Shown one piece after another: positions 9,981-17,796 of a DNA stretch of 64,000 bases. Each line of letters opens with the position of its first letter. Within the stretch, counting starts at the first letter, position 1. This DNA is from Actinomadura rubteroloni. Lineage in GTDB: Bacteria; Actinomycetota; Actinomycetes; Streptosporangiales; Streptosporangiaceae. The stretch is from NCBI RefSeq assembly GCF_002911665.1, contig NZ_MTBP01000002.1, positions 1,116,001 through 1,180,000 of the forward strand, given 5' to 3'. The notes under the pieces are model-generated. The model had not been told where the DNA came from. It did not search any database and saw nothing but the letters and a program-made list of their open reading frames with translations. The position numbers and the translations under genes were made by a program.

Positions 9981-10283
9981 CTAGCTCCCTCGGTAGGTCG
10001 AGTAGGCGAACGGGCTCAGCAGCAGCGGGACGTGATGGTGCCCTTCCTCGGCGACGACGAACGCGACCGCGACCTCCGGGTAGAACGCCGAGTGCGCCGA
10101 GGTGTCGAAGGTCAGCCGGTGGACGCCGGGATGGACGGGGCCGAAGTCGCGGACCCGTCCGTCGTCGTCGGTGACGGCCGTCGCGAGGACCGTCCAGCCG
10201 TCGTCGCGGCGCTCCAGCGTCACCGCGACCCCGGCGGCGGGGCGTCCGGCCGCCGCGTCGAGGACGTGCGTGGACAGCGTCAT
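9981..10283 (-). CDS. hiuH: 5-hydroxyisourate hydrolase (transthyretin-like)
   Basis: This 100-residue protein has the full hallmark set of HIU hydrolase: STHVLD at residues 4-9 with the active-site histidine, DGRVRDFG around 41-48, and the C-terminal YRGS tetrapeptide. It hydrolyses 5-hydroxyisourate to OHCU, acting directly after urate oxidase. The frame is open far upstream, but the ATG at 10283 begins the conserved N-terminus and overlaps the uraD stop by four bases. Confidence 0.95.
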   Translation of the reverse strand: MTLSTHVLDAAAGRPAAGVAVTLERRDDGWTVLATAVTDDDGRVRDFGPVHPGVHRLTFDTSAHSAFYPEVAVAFVVAEEGHHHVPLLLSPFAYSTYRGS

Positions 10284-10783
10284 CGGTCCCCTCCGGTGAG
10301 CCGGTCGAGCCGCAGCGCGGTGATCTTGGCGAGTTCGGCGCGGACGACGGCGCGCTCGGCGCCGGGGTCGTTGCCGAGCCGGACGCGCAGCGCCGCGAGC
10401 AGCGCGCCCGGCCCGAGCCCGGTGGCGCAGACCAGGTAGACGTGGCCGAACCTCGCCTCGTAGGCGCGGTTGCCCTCGGCGAGGGCGCGGCGCAGGTCGG
10501 CGTCGGCGTCGTCCATCCCGGACTGCTCGGCGCGCGACCAGGCGGCCTCGCGGCCGGGCCCGGCGGCGCGGTCGCCGATGCGGGGGTGAGCGGCGAGGGC
10601 GTCCGCGATGTCGTCCCAGTCGAGCCGGGCCAGCGTCGCGGCGGCGACGCGGTGCAGGTCGGCGCCGTCGCGGTAGGGGCGCCGCGCGGTCACCTCGGCC
10701 GCGAACACCGGGGACGCGCAGCAGGCGAGCAGCGCGGCGTGGGCGGCGTCGCCCGGCAGCGCGTTGAACGCGTCCACGGTCAA
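10280..10783 (-). CDS. uraD: OHCU decarboxylase
   Basis: OHCU decarboxylase produces S-allantoin, the third step of urate breakdown. The protein (167 residues from a TTG start) has the family motif AAHPRIGD with the catalytic histidine at 66 and SRAEQSG at 83-89. The TTG at 10783 is chosen because a strong Shine-Dalgarno (GGAGGAGG) sits about five bases before it; a GTG six bases further in is the alternative. It is the first gene of the purine operon, so the operon promoter should lie between 10784 and 10919, where I see no convincing consensus. Confidence 0.92.
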   Translation of the reverse strand: MTVDAFNALPGDAAHAALLACCASPVFAAEVTARRPYRDGADLHRVAAATLARLDWDDIADALAAHPRIGDRAAGPGREAAWSRAEQSGMDDADADLRRALAEGNRAYEARFGHVYLVCATGLGPGALLAALRVRLGNDPGAERAVVRAELAKITALRLDRLTGGDR

Positions 10784-10919
10784 GGGGCCTCCTCCTCCCG
10801 GTCTCCTTGCAGTAGATCGCCGCGCGGGCGGCCGGGTCGAGGGACGAACTTCCGAACCCGCGTCCGCCGCGCCGCCGCCCTTCGTGCGTTGCTCCAAGCG
10901 TGCGGGGTAAGGGCCGTCC

Positions 10920-11174
10920 ATGCCGCACGAGACGCCGCACCACAAATGCCGCCACGCCCACGTCCAGGGCGAGAGCGACGGCCTGATCGAGACGCAGGGC
11001 ATCAACGCCGGCCCGCCGATCGACGCCCCGCCGCCGCCCGCCGCCGCGCCCGAGCCCGCCGAGGAGCCGCCCGAGCACCCGGCGACGGCGGGCGACCTCT
11101 ACGACGAGCGCGTCGGCCTGCCGGGGCAGAAACCCGGCTATCCGGGCCAGCAGAACTCGATCGAGACGAGCTGA
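10920..11174 (+). CDS. Hypothetical proline-rich small protein
   Basis: I do not recognise this 84-residue protein. Its codons are almost uniformly G or C at the third position, which argues that it is real. The N-terminus is rich in histidine (HETPHHKCRHAHV), followed by a proline/alanine stretch at residues 38-56 and a hydrophilic tail with GLPGQKPGYPGQQ. There is no membrane segment or signal peptide, and it is probably disordered. It is transcribed divergently from uraD and ends one base before the convergent Ole-like operon. The Shine-Dalgarno is weak. Confidence 0.6.
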   Translation: MPHETPHHKCRHAHVQGESDGLIETQGINAGPPIDAPPPPAAAPEPAEEPPEHPATAGDLYDERVGLPGQKPGYPGQQNSIETS

Positions 11175-11175
11175 C

Positions 11176-12108
11176 TCACCAGCGCGCGGCGCCCGCGAAC
11201 GACGTCGGGGCCGGGCGCAGGCCGAGGACGGTCCGGGCCGCCGTGAGGTCCAGCGTCCGCTCGACGGCCAGGTGCGCGAGCGCGTACCGGGTCAGGCGCG
11301 GCGGTTCGCTGCGCCCGGCGAGCAGGTACGCGCCCTCGGCCGCCGCCGCGAGCGGGCGCAGCGCGGCGTGCGGCAGGTAGACCGGACGGGCGCGGACGCC
11401 CCGCTCGGCGAGGATCGCGCGCAGGGCGTCGTCCAGCGCGACCGGCTCGGCGTCGGCGACGTTGAACACGCCGCGCACCGCCGGGCCGGTCGCGGCCAGC
11501 ACGCAGGCGGCGGTGAGGGTGGCGATCGAGGTGAGGCTGACGCGCTGGCGGCCCGTCCCGACGGCGGGCAGCACCGGGCCGCGCACGGCCGCCAGCACGC
11601 GCGGCAGCAGCGTCGTGTCGCCGGGGCCGTAGACCGCGTGCGGACGCAGGACGACCGCGTCCGGCCGCGCGGCGAGGACCGCCCGCTCGGCGGCGGCCTT
11701 GGACGCGCCGTACGCGTCGGGGTACCGCGCGACGGGCGCTTCGTACTCCTTCGCCCGGACGGTCGGCCGGCGCGGGTCGTACACGCTGGCCGTGCTCACG
11801 TGGACGAACCGGGCCGCCGGGAACGCCGCGAGCACCCGGCGCGTCCCGAGCAGGTTGGCGGCGAACAGCCCGGCCGCGCTCCCCCAGTCCGTGACGCTCC
11901 CCGCGCAGTGGACGACGGCGTCGACGTCCGGCGCGTCCGGCGGCGGCCCGGCCGTCATGTCCCACGACCGGTACGGCGCGCCGCCCAGATGCCCGGCGGG
12001 GACGCGGGCGCGGCGCCCGAACGCGAGCACCGCGACGCCGTGTTCGGCCAGCGCCCGGCACACCGCCCCGCCGACGAACCCGGACGCGCCCGTCACCGCG
12101 ACCCTCAT
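11176..12108 (-). CDS. NAD(P)-dependent reductase, OleD-like (3-beta-HSD family)
   Basis: This 310-residue extended short-chain dehydrogenase has the Rossmann motif TGASGFVGG at 6-14 and the catalytic YGASK at 133-137. Segments HCAGSVTDWGS, LRPHAVYGPGD and EPPRLTRY correspond to positions I associate with OleD, which reduces 2-alkyl-3-ketoacids to beta-hydroxyacids. It is the last gene of the five-gene operon; its ATG overlaps the ligase stop as ATGA. The frame remains open upstream, but that part is in the shadow of the ligase. A generic sugar epimerase is possible, but the neighbouring OleA-like and OleC-like genes favour an OleD role (inference). Confidence 0.8.
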   Translation of the reverse strand: MRVAVTGASGFVGGAVCRALAEHGVAVLAFGRRARVPAGHLGGAPYRSWDMTAGPPPDAPDVDAVVHCAGSVTDWGSAAGLFAANLLGTRRVLAAFPAARFVHVSTASVYDPRRPTVRAKEYEAPVARYPDAYGASKAAAERAVLAARPDAVVLRPHAVYGPGDTTLLPRVLAAVRGPVLPAVGTGRQRVSLTSIATLTAACVLAATGPAVRGVFNVADAEPVALDDALRAILAERGVRARPVYLPHAALRPLAAAAEGAYLLAGRSEPPRLTRYALAHLAVERTLDLTAARTVLGLRPAPTSFAGAARW

Positions 12109-13592
12109 CGGACCAGCTCCCGGAGCGCGGCCCGGTCCAGCTTGCGGGACCGTCCGGTGCGCGGCAGCGCGGGCAGCACGACGATCTCGTCGGGCAGCGC
12201 GGCGTGGTCCAGGACGCCCGGGAGGCGGCGGCGCAGCGCGGCGGGCGTCGCCGTCCCGGTGATCGCGAGGACGACCCGCTCGTCGCCCGTCGCGGGGTCG
12301 GGGACGCCCGTGATCGCCGCCTCGTCCACGCCGGGCAGCGCCGCGACCGCCGGTTCGTACAGGCCGGGGTAGAGGTTGAACTTGCCGCGGATCAGCATGT
12401 CCTTCTTGCGGCCGGTGAGGACGAGCCGTCCCCCGTCCAGCCGGGCGAGGTCGCCGGTCGCGAGCCGGTCCAGCGGCGGGTCGCCGAGGTAGCCCCGGCA
12501 CAGGTTCGGGCCGGACAGCAGCAGTTCCCCGTCGGGCGCGAGCGTCGCGTCCGCGAGCGGCGTGCCGACCAGGTCGCCGTCCGCGCCGGACGCCGTGTGC
12601 GCCAGTTTCTCGGCGGCCGTCGCGAGCGCCACCGGCAGGATCTCCGTCATCGCGTACACCGACAGCACCTCGGCGGCGGGCGCGGCGGCGACGGCGCGGC
12701 GCAGGATCGCGGCCGGGGCGGGCGCCGCGCCCAGCAGGACGTACCGGAGCGAGTCCGGCAGCCGGGGCGCGACGTCCAGGATCTCCGCGAGATGGACCGG
12801 CACGCAGAACGTGTGCGTCGCGCCGCGCGCGGCCAGGTCCCGCGCGAACCGCTCCGGGGACCCGCCGAGCGGCGGCAGCGACCAGCGCGCCCCCGCGATC
12901 AGCGCGGGCAGGCCCAGCATGAGCTGGTCGGTGTGGACGACGTCGCCCGGCCCGAGCGGCAGCCGCGCCCGGAACAGGTCGAGCGCGGCGGCCAGCGAGC
13001 CCTGCGTGTGGACGACCGCGCGCGGGTGCTCGGTCGTGCCCGACGTGAAGATCACGGCGGCGGGGGCGTCCGGATCGCCGTCCGCTCCGGGCTCGGGCGA
13101 CGGCCCGCGCTCCAGCGCCGCGAGCGACAGCGCACCGCGCGGCACGCCCGGCAACCATCGTCCGGCCCGGACGTGATGCGGAATCCCGAGGTCGGCGAGG
13201 TTCGGCAGCAGCAGCCCGCGCCGCCGCGCCCACGCACGGACGGGCGCCAGCCGCGTCCCGGCGTACAGCAGCGACTCGGCCGCCGACCAGCGCGGACGCG
13301 CCAGCCGCAGCCGCGCCGCGAACATCTCGGGCCCGGCCCCCGGGTCGGCGAACACGACCACGCCGCCCGCCGCGACGACGCCGAGCGCCAGCACCAGAGA
13401 CTCCGGCGACGGCCGCACCGAGAACAGCATCCGGTCGCCGTCGCGCAGCCCCGCCGCGAGCAGCCCGTGCCGGACGGCGAGCACCCGCCGCCGCAGCTCC
13501 CCGAAACTCAGCGGCGCCCCGTCCGCCGCGACGAGCGCCACGGCGTCCGGCGTCGCAGCGGCCTGATCGAGCAACCGACGAACCAGCGTCAC
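12105..13592 (-). CDS. AMP-dependent synthetase/ligase, OleC-like
   Basis: This 495-residue ANL-superfamily enzyme has a P-loop IFTSGTTEHPRAVV, a variant of the usual TSGTTGxPK, the acidic core motif YAMTEILPVA, the hinge region TGDLAR...LTGRKKDM, and the A10 motif PRTGRSRKLD with the catalytic lysine at about 484. The segment VVVFADPGAG resembles the VDPGMG region of OleC beta-lactone synthetases. By analogy it would adenylate a beta-hydroxyacid and close a beta-lactone; ordinary acyl-CoA or acyl-AMP ligase activity cannot be excluded. The GTG at 13592 overlaps the P450 stop by four bases. Confidence 0.82.
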   Translation of the reverse strand: MTLVRRLLDQAAATPDAVALVAADGAPLSFGELRRRVLAVRHGLLAAGLRDGDRMLFSVRPSPESLVLALGVVAAGGVVVFADPGAGPEMFAARLRLARPRWSAAESLLYAGTRLAPVRAWARRRGLLLPNLADLGIPHHVRAGRWLPGVPRGALSLAALERGPSPEPGADGDPDAPAAVIFTSGTTEHPRAVVHTQGSLAAALDLFRARLPLGPGDVVHTDQLMLGLPALIAGARWSLPPLGGSPERFARDLAARGATHTFCVPVHLAEILDVAPRLPDSLRYVLLGAAPAPAAILRRAVAAAPAAEVLSVYAMTEILPVALATAAEKLAHTASGADGDLVGTPLADATLAPDGELLLSGPNLCRGYLGDPPLDRLATGDLARLDGGRLVLTGRKKDMLIRGKFNLYPGLYEPAVAALPGVDEAAITGVPDPATGDERVVLAITGTATPAALRRRLPGVLDHAALPDEIVVLPALPRTGRSRKLDRAALRELVR

Positions 13593-14737
13593 GACGCCTC
13601 CCGAGCGGGCTGTACGAGCAGGTGGCGGTAGGCGGGGATCAGGACGTTGCGGGCGGCGGTGCGGGCGGTGACAGTGAGGGGCGCGGCGTCCAGCAGCGTT
13701 CCGGCGACGGCTCGGATCTCGGCCTGCGCGAGCGGGTAGCCGAGGCAGAAGTGCGGCCCGGCGCCGAACCAGAGCCGCCGCAGCTCCGGCGGGTGCGGAC
13801 GGTCCAGGTCGAACGGGCCGTACGCGCGGCAGCAGTTGTGGGTCGCGATGAGCACGCGGTCGCCGGGCTTGACCGCCACTTTGCCGATCTTCGCCGGACG
13901 GGCGACGCTGCGGAGCATCACCGGCGTCGGCGTCGTGACGCGCATCGCCTCGTCGATCGCCGGGTCCAGCAGGTCCCGGTCGCGGGCGACGGCCGCAAGC
14001 GTCCCGGTGTCGTGCAGCAGGGCGAACAGGCGCGGCAGCAGCGTCGCGACCGTCTCGGTGCCGGTGAGGAAGAACGCCCCGGCCGCGCCGCGCGCCTCGT
14101 CCGCCGAGAGGCCGAGCGCGCGCATGCGGCCCATGACCGTCCGGTCGTCCCCGGCGGCGTAGGACGCGGCGGCGGCGTCGCCGAGCGGGTCCAGGACGGC
14201 GCGGGCGCGGGCGACCTGCGCCGGGGACAGCGTCCGGGTGCGGAGCGAGACCATCGCGACGATCCGCTCGCCGTCGGCGAACAGCCGCCGGTGGTCGACG
14301 TCCGGCAGCCCGATGACGGTGGCGATCACGGCGCCCGCGACGGTCTTGGCGACGTCCACCAGGTCCACCGCCGCGCCCCGGTCGAGGCGGGCGGCGAGGT
14401 CGGCGAGCGGCCCGGCCAGCACGCGCCCGCACAACGCGGCCGTGGACGCGGGCGTGAACAGCCCCGTCAGCCGGGCGCGCAGCGCGCGATGCGCCTCCCC
14501 CTCCATGTTGAGCAGGACGGACGGCCCGAGCACCGGCGTCCACAGGTCCCCCGGCGAGCCGGGCCCGTCCTTCCGGAACACGGTTCCGTTCATGAGGACG
14601 TCCCGCGCCGCCGCCGCGTCGTTCACCACCACGCCGACGCCGGGCACGCGCACGACCGGCCCGGCCTTGGCCAGCCCGCGCAGGAACGGGTACGCCACCG
14701 GATGCGCGGCCAGGTACAGCCGCCGCTCCCAGTTCAC
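13589..14737 (-). CDS. Cytochrome P450 of the Ole-like operon
   Basis: This 382-residue P450 has the heme motif WFGAGPHFCLGYP with the cysteine ligand at about 331, the ExxR helix in IDEAMRV, and the oxygen-activating helix segment FFLTGTETV. It is soluble, with no membrane anchor. The GTG at 14737 overlaps the glycosyltransferase stop by four bases and gives a normal P450 N-terminus. Its position between the condensing enzyme and the ligase suggests that it oxidises an intermediate or product of the pathway (inference). The electron donor is not in the operon; the nearest ferredoxin gene is at 24107. Confidence 0.92.
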   Translation of the reverse strand: MNWERRLYLAAHPVAYPFLRGLAKAGPVVRVPGVGVVVNDAAAARDVLMNGTVFRKDGPGSPGDLWTPVLGPSVLLNMEGEAHRALRARLTGLFTPASTAALCGRVLAGPLADLAARLDRGAAVDLVDVAKTVAGAVIATVIGLPDVDHRRLFADGERIVAMVSLRTRTLSPAQVARARAVLDPLGDAAAASYAAGDDRTVMGRMRALGLSADEARGAAGAFFLTGTETVATLLPRLFALLHDTGTLAAVARDRDLLDPAIDEAMRVTTPTPVMLRSVARPAKIGKVAVKPGDRVLIATHNCCRAYGPFDLDRPHPPELRRLWFGAGPHFCLGYPLAQAEIRAVAGTLLDAAPLTVTARTAARNVLIPAYRHLLVQPAREAS

Positions 14738-15486
14738 CGGACGTCCACGACGTCGGGCCGGTAGCGGTGGTCGGCGTACCAGCCGAGCGTCCGGACGAGC
14801 CCGAACGCCCGCAGCCGCCGCACCGACCCGTGCACGACCACGTCGGGCCGCAGCCCGTACGCCGAGGTCAGCCGCCGGACGCGGTTGACGAGCGCCCGGT
14901 CCTCGTGGACGTCCTCGATCCGCGTGCGCGGGAACCCGCCCGACAGCTCGTACAGCGCGGCCGTGATCGCCATGTTGCAGCCGGGCATCATCACGTACGG
15001 GCCGAGCGCGAGCGGGTCGCGGTTGCCGGGCCGCAGCCGTCCGAACAGCGCGGCGACGCCGATCACGGCGGGCAGCAGCCGCCGCTCCCACAGCCGCAGC
15101 GGGAACTCGTCGGTGCGCGGGCGCAGCGGGCCGCTCACCATCTCCAGCCCGTCGTCGAACGCGCGCTTGACCGCCGCGACCCAGTCCGCCGCGGGCAGGC
15201 AGTCGGCGTCGGTGCGGGCCAGATGGGTCGCGCCGGAGCGGATCGCGTGCCGCATCCCGGTGTCGGCGGCCGAGCCCGTCCCCTTCTCGGCCTCACCGAC
15301 GAGCCGCAGGTCCAGCTTCGGGTGCGCGGCGGCGAACGCGCGGACGACGGCGGCCGTCCCGTCCCGGCTGCCGTTGTCCACCACCAGCACGGTGAAGTCC
15401 GGGTCGGTCTGCTCGGCGAGCCGCGCCAGCGTCGCGCCGATGGACCGTTCCTCGTCGTAGGCCGGGACGACCGTCCAGAGCCGCAT
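14734..15486 (-). CDS. Family 2 glycosyltransferase
   Basis: The 250-residue protein is a GT-A fold family 2 transferase. It begins LWTVVPAYDEERSI, has VLVVDNGSRDGT, the DxD-type metal motif RTDADC near residue 115, and an acceptor-site IEDVHEDRALV near 205. There are no clear membrane helices. The start overlaps the stop of the condensing enzyme gene (TGATG). A transferase inserted between OleA-like and OleC-like genes is unusual and suggests that a sugar is added to the pathway product, though the donor and acceptor cannot be read from the sequence. Confidence 0.88.
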   Translation of the reverse strand: MRLWTVVPAYDEERSIGATLARLAEQTDPDFTVLVVDNGSRDGTAAVVRAFAAAHPKLDLRLVGEAEKGTGSAADTGMRHAIRSGATHLARTDADCLPAADWVAAVKRAFDDGLEMVSGPLRPRTDEFPLRLWERRLLPAVIGVAALFGRLRPGNRDPLALGPYVMMPGCNMAITAALYELSGGFPRTRIEDVHEDRALVNRVRRLTSAYGLRPDVVVHGSVRRLRAFGLVRTLGWYADHRYRPDVVDVR

Positions 15487-16487
15487 CACAGCTCCGCGAA
15501 CAGCACGCCGAGGCTGACGCCGCCCGCCAGCCCGAGCAGCGCGACCCGGTCGCCGGGACGGCAGCGGCCCGTCCGCAGCGCGGTCGCGAGCTGGAACGGC
15601 AGGCTCGCCGACGCCAGGTTCCCGTGCTCGGGCAGCGTGACGACGAGCTTGCCCGCCGGGATCTCCAGCATCGCCCGCAGCAGTTCCAGGTAGGGCATCG
15701 TCACCTGGTGGACGGCCACGATCGCGAAGTCGTCCCAGGTCAGGCCGGTCTTCTCCAGCGCCGTCCGGAAGATCTCCGGCCCGGCGGCGACGAAGACGTC
15801 CTTCAGCCGCCGGCCGTCGCCGCTGAAGTAGGTGAACTCGGGGTCGCGCGGATGCATGGACCCGCCGCCCGGGAGCGTTCCGACACGCCACGCGGACGAG
15901 ACGGCGGCGAAGTCCCGGTAGAAGATCCCGCCGTCGGGGGCGGCCTCCAGCAGCACGGCCGCGCCGCCGTCCGACAGCGTGTAGCCGGCGAAGGCGTCCA
16001 CGAACGCGGCCCGGTCGGCGACGTTCCACCGGATCGCCCGCGACGGGGACTCGCCCGTGCAGACGAGCGCCCGCTCGGCCTGGCCCGTGCGGATCAGCGC
16101 TTCCGCCGTCTGGACGCCGTTGAGGAGGCTGTTGCAGGCGTTCTTGACGTCGAAGACCGGGCAGGACGCGCCGAGTTTGGCCGCGACGATGTGCGCGGTC
16201 GCCGGTTCGATGAGGTCCTGCGACGCCGACCCGAAGACGAGCAGGTCCAGCGCGTCCGGGGTGAGCCCGCGGTCGGCGAGGGCCGTGCGGGCGGCGGCGA
16301 CCGCGAGGTCGGACGCCTGCTCGCCGGGCCCGAGGACGTGCCGGGACCGGATCCCGGTCATCCGCTCCACGATCGTCGGCAGCGGCCGGAACCCGCCGCT
16401 CGCCGCCGCGACGCGGGCCTCCACCTCGGCGCTGGTCAGCGTGGCCGCGGGCAGGTGCGCCGCCGCCGCGGTGATGCGGGCTCTCAT
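15486..16487 (-). CDS. Thiolase-fold condensing enzyme, OleA-like (KAS III family)
   Basis: This 333-residue protein carries a Cys-His-Asn triad: C118 in VKNACNS, H260 in VAVHQVT and N290 in EHGNLAS. The spacing (142 and 30 residues) equals that of Xanthomonas OleA (C143, H285, N315) and differs from E. coli FabH (132 and 30). Glutamate 94 in DLIEPATA aligns with OleA Glu117, the residue needed for head-to-head condensation of two acyl-CoAs. FabH has no glutamate there. It is the first gene of the operon, with GAGAGG ahead of the ATG at 16487. The alternative is a FabH-like starter enzyme. Confidence 0.87.
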   Translation of the reverse strand: MRARITAAAAHLPAATLTSAEVEARVAAASGGFRPLPTIVERMTGIRSRHVLGPGEQASDLAVAAARTALADRGLTPDALDLLVFGSASQDLIEPATAHIVAAKLGASCPVFDVKNACNSLLNGVQTAEALIRTGQAERALVCTGESPSRAIRWNVADRAAFVDAFAGYTLSDGGAAVLLEAAPDGGIFYRDFAAVSSAWRVGTLPGGGSMHPRDPEFTYFSGDGRRLKDVFVAAGPEIFRTALEKTGLTWDDFAIVAVHQVTMPYLELLRAMLEIPAGKLVVTLPEHGNLASASLPFQLATALRTGRCRPGDRVALLGLAGGVSLGVLFAEL

Positions 16488-16625
16488 GCTCGGCCTCTCG
16501 GGGTCGGGCTCATGGGTCGTTCTCCTCGTGCTCGGTGCCGCCGTGTTCAATCCGCCGTGTTCGATGCCGCCGGTGACACCCTCGCCGGACCGCGCGTCCG
16601 GCGGCAGAGCACCCGGACGCAGGGA

Positions 16626-16673
16626 TGAGTACGCAAAATAACCCGGTTTGTCGTGAGTACGAGAGCTGAGTAC
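16626..16673. repeat. Three direct copies of TGAGTAC upstream of the Ole-like operon
   Basis: TGAGTAC occurs at 16626-16632, 16654-16660 and 16667-16673, all in the same orientation, 140-190 bases before the first gene of the operon. Three 7-mers in 48 bases are unlikely by chance in this composition. They could be regulator binding sites; the regulator is unknown. Confidence 0.5.
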
Positions 16674-16870
16674 CCGGTCCGGGCCGGGTGAAGACCGCCG
16701 CCGACGCGCCCGCGCCCCGGCGGCGGCGCCCGGCCCCGGGCCGCGAATACAAGATAAAAGAACACGATATTTACCACCTCCAGAGCGCATGCGCGCTTAA
16801 TCCGACATGGCGTCGCACGGGCGTCCGGCTTGGACCGTCCCGGTGCGGGACGACCCCAGGTGGCGGGGTC

Positions 16871-16898
16871 TTGTCGCGTCGGCCCGAAAGCATTTACT
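16871..16898 (+). promoter_or_regulatory. Candidate promoter of the small zinc-protein gene
   Basis: TTGTCG at 16871-16876 and TTTACT at 16893-16898 are separated by 16 bases, resembling a housekeeping sigma promoter (four of six matches in each box). Transcription would start near 16905, just before the Shine-Dalgarno of the gene at 16931. Confidence 0.4.
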
Positions 16899-16930
16899 GT
16901 GTCCACGACTTTTCGGAGAGGAGCGGCGTC

Positions 16931-17056
16931 ATGGGAAAGCACAGCAAGCCGGAGGAATGCGCGGACTGCGGAGGAACGGGAATACGCGCCGAAACGGAAG
17001 AGGGCACGCCCGTCGAGGCGCCATGTCCGGTGTGCAATGGTTCGGGGCAGAACTGA
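16931..17056 (+). CDS. Small DnaJ-type zinc-finger protein
   Basis: This 41-residue protein contains two CxxCxGxG-type knuckles, CADCGGTG and CPVCNGSG, the zinc-binding unit of the DnaJ cysteine-rich domain, and little else. A strong GGAGAGGAG ribosome site lies seven bases before the ATG. Four cysteines in two pairs could bind one zinc ion. There is no J domain, so it is a stand-alone miniature zinc protein, possibly a chaperone accessory or RNA/protein-binding factor. The function is not known to me. Confidence 0.8.
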   Translation: MGKHSKPEECADCGGTGIRAETEEGTPVEAPCPVCNGSGQN

Positions 17057-17145
17057 ACGGGCACGGACCCGCACCTCCCTCCGCTTTTGCGCAACCTGGG
17101 GGATTTCCCGGGTCGGCGACCGCTTCGCGACGGTGAGCGATCGGT

Positions 17146-17174
17146 GACGCGCGGACGGGCCCCGTCCGCGCGTC
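17146..17174 (+). terminator. Hairpin between zinc protein and DUF5709 gene
   Basis: GACGCGCGGACGGG (17146-17159) and its exact reverse complement (17161-17174) form a 14-base stem around one central base; in practice the loop would take up a few stem pairs. There is no U tract, as is usual for actinomycete terminators. It lies 90 bases after the zinc-protein stop. Confidence 0.5.
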
Positions 17175-17282
17175 CGTCCGCCCTTTCCGGGACGCGAATT
17201 CCCCGCCCCCCGCGCCCCGCGAAGTTTGCGCCGCCGCCCAGCGGCGAGGGAGAGGGCAGATGCGAAGGGAGGGCACGGAGAC

Positions 17283-17789
17283 ATGGCACGACAGAACGAC
17301 GATCCCGACTTCGTGAACGACGGGATCCTCGACCCCGGCCTCACACTGGACGGCACGCCCGACGACGACCCGCTCGACCAGGGGATCACCGTCCCCGACC
17401 GCTGGTCCACCGCCGAGCGCTTCGGCGCGACCGCGGGCGAGCAGCAGAGCGGCGAGACCCTCGACCAGCGGTTCTGGCAGGAGGAACCCGACCCGGCCCT
17501 GGACACCGCCGCCCCCGGGGACGACGCGTGGGCGTCGGACACCGAGCAGCCGCCGGGCCGGATCCAGCCCGACGCGTCCGCCGACGGGCAGGTCCTCGCC
17601 GACGAGCTGCCCGGCGGGGCGCTCGGCGCCGGGCCCGAGGAGAAGGCGCTGAACTACACCGACGAGGACACCGACCGCGCGGCCGTCCAGGACGATCCGC
17701 CGGGCGAGCCGCTGGAGCAGGCCGAGGAGAGCCAGGCCCTGGACATGGCGCGCGACGCCGAGCCCCGGGACCCGCACGTCAGCGACTGA
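17283..17789 (+). CDS. DUF5709 family acidic protein
   Basis: This 168-residue, strongly acidic protein matches the actinobacterial DUF5709 pattern: GILDPGLTLDGTP, DDPLDQGITVPDRW and GETLDQRFWQEEPD. It has no membrane segment or signal peptide and is probably largely disordered. The ATG at 17283 is preferred over an earlier in-frame ATG because it starts the conserved region and has a purine-rich ribosome site. It converges on the membrane protein gene at 17797 with a seven-base gap. Its role is unknown. Confidence 0.85.
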   Translation: MARQNDDPDFVNDGILDPGLTLDGTPDDDPLDQGITVPDRWSTAERFGATAGEQQSGETLDQRFWQEEPDPALDTAAPGDDAWASDTEQPPGRIQPDASADGQVLADELPGGALGAGPEEKALNYTDEDTDRAAVQDDPPGEPLEQAEESQALDMARDAEPRDPHVSD

Positions 17790-17796
17790 CGCCGGC

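Larger units (their letters stand above)
16488..16930. other. Divergent intergenic region with AT-rich island
   Basis: This 443-base stretch separates the Ole-like operon (minus) from the small zinc-protein gene (plus). It contains three TGAGTAC copies (16626-16673), a markedly AT-rich island at about 16744-16777, which stands out in this genome, and a candidate promoter at 16871-16898. A reading frame through it from 16688 lacks the codon bias of real genes here and is not annotated. Confidence 0.6.

Noticed and set aside
12109-13233. Fusion of the OleD-like reductase with a longer upstream frame
   Set aside because: The added region is the shadow of the ligase gene in another frame and is arginine/alanine-rich; the reductase starts at 12108.
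16688-16930. N-terminal extension of the small zinc protein
   Set aside because: The extra codons lack GC3 bias, contain the promoter and ribosome site, and are not homologous to anything I recognise.
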